From Nitrospira defluvii (GTDB lineage Bacteria > Nitrospirota > Nitrospiria > Nitrospirales > Nitrospiraceae), in assembly GCA_016199015.1 (NCBI GenBank), contig JACQHN010000498.1, forward strand, positions 1-8,274: a DNA stretch of 8,274 bases. Reading direction: 5' to 3'. The notes under the pieces were generated by a model that was given only the letters and a program-made list of their open reading frames with translations, ran no database searches and had not been told where the DNA came from. Shown piece by piece: positions 5,904 to 8,274 of the stretch; within the stretch, counting starts at the first letter, position 1; every line of letters begins with the position of its first letter. The position numbers and the translations under genes are program-made.

Positions 5904-7127
5904 TCAATACGAAAAGAATCCTCTTCCCGCAATGTGCCCGATAAAGCCGGCATCCACCATTCGGCGCAACATCGGCGCCGGCCAGAACCGGACACCCAGG
6001 CTCTCCCTGAACTCTTCCAACTCCTGGAGCACATGGTCGATGCCGAGTTGGTCGGCAAAATGCAGCGGTCCTCCCTTCTCATTCGGGAATCCGGTCCCCG
6101 CTACCATCGCAAGGTCGATGTCGCGCGCCGAAGCGACGCCCTCCTGCAGCGCGGTCACCGCCTCATTCACCATGGCCAACAGAGGGCGCGACCTGGTCCA
6201 TCTCATCTTTTTGGGCCCACTGTGCTGCCGCACTTGCTGAGTCAGATATTCGAGGCTCTGATCGCGGCCTCTTTCTTCGGCACTCAGGTAGTCGTAAAAC
6301 CCATGCCCCGCCTTGGTTCCAATTCGCCCTGCCTTGACCAAGGCTTCCAGGAGCGGGGCCAGCGCCATTCGAGGCCCATAGGATCGGTGCAGAAGGCGCG
6401 CGACTTCGAACGCGATATCGAGTCCTACGGTATCCAACAAGGTGAATGGGCCGACGGGCATGCCGAATGACACCATGTCCTGATCGATTTCTTTGATGGA
6501 CGCGGCACCGTCTTGGAGGCACCACACGGCTTCATTCAAATAGGGAGAAAGCAACCGATTGACGAGGAAACCCGCACATTCCTTCACGATCACCGGTGTC
6601 TTCCGAAGGCTTTCCGCAAAGCCTACGATGTCGTCGACGGTCTGAGGATCTGTGGCCAGGCCCGGGATGACCTCCACCAAAGGCATCGCATAGGCCGGAT
6701 TGAAAAAATGGAGCCCGACCACTTTGCCGGGCCTCGTGGTCGAAGCCCCGATCGCTGAGATGGACAGCGCGGAGGTGTTGCTCGCCAGAATCGCACTTCG
6801 CATACAGACCCGATCAAGCTCGTGGAAGACCCGTTGTTTGAGCGTCAGATCTTCCGAGACCGCTTCGATCACCAGATCGACATCGTTGAGACCATCGAGG
6901 TTCGGCGACGCTGTCACGAGTAGCATTTTCTCTTCCAGTTGTTCAGGCGTCATCTTCCCCTTGTCGACGCGTGCTTGGTAGATCGCTCGCACAGACTCGA
7001 CACCTCGCCTGGCCAACGTTTCCTGGATGTCTGCCAGCATCACCGGCAGACCGGCGTAACTCACCACCTCCGCAATCTGCGCCCCCATGGTGCCGGCCCC
7101 AACCACACCGACTTTGTAGATATACAT
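5904..7127 (-). CDS. 3-hydroxyacyl-CoA dehydrogenase with two C-terminal domains
   Basis: This 407-residue NAD-dependent enzyme oxidises L-3-hydroxyacyl-CoA to 3-ketoacyl-CoA, the third step of beta-oxidation. The Rossmann glycine motif GVVGAGTMGAQIAE (7-20) opens the NAD domain. SNTSALSI (116-123) and GLHFFNPAYAMPLVEVIPG (138-156) follow, with the catalytic pair His140 and Glu152 at the usual 12-residue spacing. The first C-terminal domain runs from GFLVNRLLSPYLNEA (186-200) to KAGHGFYDY (272-280). A second, diverged copy runs from RPLLAMVNEAVTALQEG (314-330) to AGRGFFSY (400-407). This is the layout of the dehydrogenase half of FadB/FadJ, or PaaH-like proteins, without the hydratase domain. 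I chose ATG 7127, with GGGTGA upstream and only three residues before the Rossmann strand; a TTG at 7142 would overlap the ACTCAG repeat. The thiolase ends 122 bp upstream. Confidence 0.95.
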   Translation of the reverse strand: MYIYKVGVVGAGTMGAQIAEVVSYAGLPVMLADIQETLARRGVESVRAIYQARVDKGKMTPEQLEEKMLLVTASPNLDGLNDVDLVIEAVSEDLTLKQRVFHELDRVCMRSAILASNTSALSISAIGASTTRPGKVVGLHFFNPAYAMPLVEVIPGLATDPQTVDDIVGFAESLRKTPVIVKECAGFLVNRLLSPYLNEAVWCLQDGAASIKEIDQDMVSFGMPVGPFTLLDTVGLDIAFEVARLLHRSYGPRMALAPLLEALVKAGRIGTKAGHGFYDYLSAEERGRDQSLEYLTQQVRQHSGPKKMRWTRSRPLLAMVNEAVTALQEGVASARDIDLAMVAGTGFPNEKGGPLHFADQLGIDHVLQELEEFRESLGVRFWPAPMLRRMVDAGFIGHIAGRGFFSY

Positions 7128-7143
7128 CGCGTCACCCAGCAAT

Positions 7144-7243
7144 GCTGAGTTCTGAGTGTTGAGTTCTGAGTTGGCAGAGGACGCTGCCCGACCCTCATCC
7201 CTTCGTCTTCACAACTCAGCACTCAGAACCCATAACTCAGAAC
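7144..7243. repeat. Inverted cluster of ACTCAG / CTGAGT short repeats
   Basis: In the 122-bp gap between thiolase and hydroxyacyl-CoA dehydrogenase, the left arm (7144-7173) repeats TGAGTTC/TGAGTG units four times. The right arm (7212-7243) carries the complementary ACTCAG units three times. CTGAGTTG at 7166-7173 pairs perfectly with CAACTCAG at 7212-7219, and the arms can also pair in shifted registers because of the internal repeats. The 38-base loop contains a short GCAG/CTGC stem. Transcribed from the minus strand it would give a long hairpin ending shortly before the dehydrogenase start, where it could affect mRNA stability or translation. Similar ACTCAG arrays are, from memory, common between genes in Nitrospira. 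Confidence 0.6.
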
Positions 7244-7249
7244 TTCGCC

Positions 7250-8274
7250 TCACACCTGTTCCAGCACCATCGCGGCGCCTTGCCCACCGCCGACGCACAT
7301 GGCCACGGCGCCGAGTGCGGTGCTACGCCGTTGCATCTCATAGAGGAGCGTGATCACCAGACGTGTACCGGTCATGCCGACCGGATGGCCCAGCGCGATG
7401 GCGCCGCCGTTCACGTTGACGATGTCACGCTTGAGTCCCAACACACGCTCCACCGCGAGATACTGCGCGGCAAACGCTTCGTTCACTTCGATGAGTTCCA
7501 GATCGGTGAGACTCAGACCGGCGCGTTTGAGCGCCAGGGGCAGCGCTTCAGCCGGCCCGATGCCCATACGAGTCGGATCCACACCGATGAATGCATAACT
7601 TCTGATGCGGCCGAGCGGACGGCGCCCTAGCTCGCGCGCACGCGCGGCAGACATGATGATCGCGGCGGCGGCGCCATCATTGAGCGGGCAACTGTTCCCC
7701 GCCGTGACTGTTCCGCCTTCCTTAAAAAGAGGCGGATAGAGCGCGAGTTGTTGTTCAGTCAAACCGACATTTGGCCCTTCGTCTTGCGTCATGATGACCG
7801 GAGCGACCTCACGCCCGGCTACCGATCTGGGGACAGCGACCGGCAGAATCTCGTCTTTGAGCCGTCCCTCTCGAATAGCCTTGAACGCACGACGATGGCT
7901 CTCCACGGCAAACCGATCCTGCTCCTCATGACTGATTCCAAACTCCTCTGCCAGGTTCTCGGCCGTCCGGCCCATCAACTGGCCACAAAAGGCGTCCGTC
8001 AATCCTTCCCAAATACTGTCGATAAATTCCGCGTGGCGAAGCCGTTTTCCCCAGCGCATGTCCCGAGACACAAACGGTGCGCGACTCATACTTTCCACCC
8101 CACCCACGACCTGCAGGTCTGCGTCCTCGCTTTGGATGTTCTGGTACGCGTTGACGAAGGGCTGGAGGCCCGACGAGCAGTTGCGCTGCACCGAATAGGC
8201 GGGCGTACGGACCGGCAGTCCGGCCATGAGCGCGATGACCCGTGCGATATTGGCGGCGTCGCTGGACTGTCCGA
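7250..8274 (-). CDS. Acetyl-CoA acetyltransferase / 3-ketoacyl-CoA thiolase (5' end outside window)
   Basis: This thiolase cleaves 3-ketoacyl-CoA with CoA to acetyl-CoA and a shortened acyl-CoA, or runs in reverse to condense two acetyl-CoA. About 340 residues are visible; the frame stays open to the window edge as GQSSDAANIARVIALMAGLP. The ATG at 8227 is therefore an internal methionine, and roughly 50 residues are missing. The nucleophile cysteine is in VQRNCSSGLQ (visible residue 32, codon 8179-8177). TVTAGNSCPLNDGAAA, GVDPTRMGIGPAEA and NEAFAAQ follow. The catalytic His is in GGAIALGHPVGMTG (visible 296) and the second catalytic Cys in CVGGGQGAA (visible 326). All three active-site residues are thus present. 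Family members act as degradative (FadA-type) or biosynthetic (AtoB/PhaA-type) enzymes. The neighbouring dehydrogenase and hydratase favour beta-oxidation, but a role in butyryl- or polyhydroxyalkanoate-type metabolism cannot be excluded. Confidence 0.94.
   Translation of the reverse strand, partial: GQSSDAANIARVIALMAGLPVRTPAYSVQRNCSSGLQPFVNAYQNIQSEDADLQVVGGVESMSRAPFVSRDMRWGKRLRHAEFIDSIWEGLTDAFCGQLMGRTAENLAEEFGISHEEQDRFAVESHRRAFKAIREGRLKDEILPVAVPRSVAGREVAPVIMTQDEGPNVGLTEQQLALYPPLFKEGGTVTAGNSCPLNDGAAAAIIMSAARARELGRRPLGRIRSYAFIGVDPTRMGIGPAEALPLALKRAGLSLTDLELIEVNEAFAAQYLAVERVLGLKRDIVNVNGGAIALGHPVGMTGTRLVITLLYEMQRRSTALGAVAMCVGGGQGAAMVLEQV

Noticed and set aside
5796..6470. Plus-strand open frame (224 codons) opposite the hydroxyacyl-CoA dehydrogenase
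   Set aside because: It overlaps the conserved C-terminal domains on the other strand, its composition is that of a shadow frame, and it has no recognisable family.
7128..7142. TTG start at 7142 for the hydroxyacyl-CoA dehydrogenase
   Set aside because: ATG 7127 has a GGGTGA ribosome site and a family-typical N-terminus; the TTG lies next to the ACTCAG repeat arm and lacks its own ribosome site.

Overview
The window is about 8.3 kb of moderately GC-rich bacterial DNA. All seven genes supported here read on the minus strand, so transcription runs from high to low coordinates. In that order they are: a thiolase (5' end outside the window), a 3-hydroxyacyl-CoA dehydrogenase, an enoyl-CoA hydratase, a patatin-like lipid acyl hydrolase, a large acyl-CoA dehydrogenase, a helix-turn-helix (HTH) regulator with an unusual C-terminal domain, and a tryptophanase / tyrosine phenol-lyase family enzyme (3' end outside the window).

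Region by region. 8274-5007 carries three beta-oxidation enzymes: thiolase, dehydrogenase and hydratase. Dehydrogenase and hydratase are separate proteins rather than a FadB-type fusion. An inverted ACTCAG/CTGAGT repeat cluster lies in the thiolase-dehydrogenase gap. 5006-4637 is a 370-bp intergenic region holding a roughly 254-bp element with terminal inverted repeats and no coding capacity; two related hairpin modules inside it differ by compensatory base changes. 4636-1468 holds the patatin-like hydrolase and the acyl-CoA dehydrogenase, 22 bp apart and probably co-transcribed. A nested stem structure begins directly after the dehydrogenase stop codon. 1376-1 holds the regulator and the lyase, whose stop and start codons overlap by 4 bp.

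How the genes may work together. The patatin-like protein could release fatty acids from lipid, and the acyl-CoA dehydrogenase, hydratase, hydroxyacyl-CoA dehydrogenase and thiolase would then cover the four steps of a beta-oxidation turn. No acyl-CoA ligase, electron-transfer flavoprotein or dedicated fatty-acid regulator is visible. The regulator-lyase pair looks like a separate unit for aromatic amino-acid breakdown or indole production.

Organism. The intergenic repeats (the AGGATGCTGAAAAAGTCC-ended element and the ACTCAGAACTCAG arrays) resemble dispersed repeats I associate from memory with Nitrospira genomes. Together with the base composition this suggests Nitrospirota, with moderate confidence. 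No single gene here is lineage-diagnostic. I see no transposase, phage gene, tRNA, rRNA or CRISPR array.
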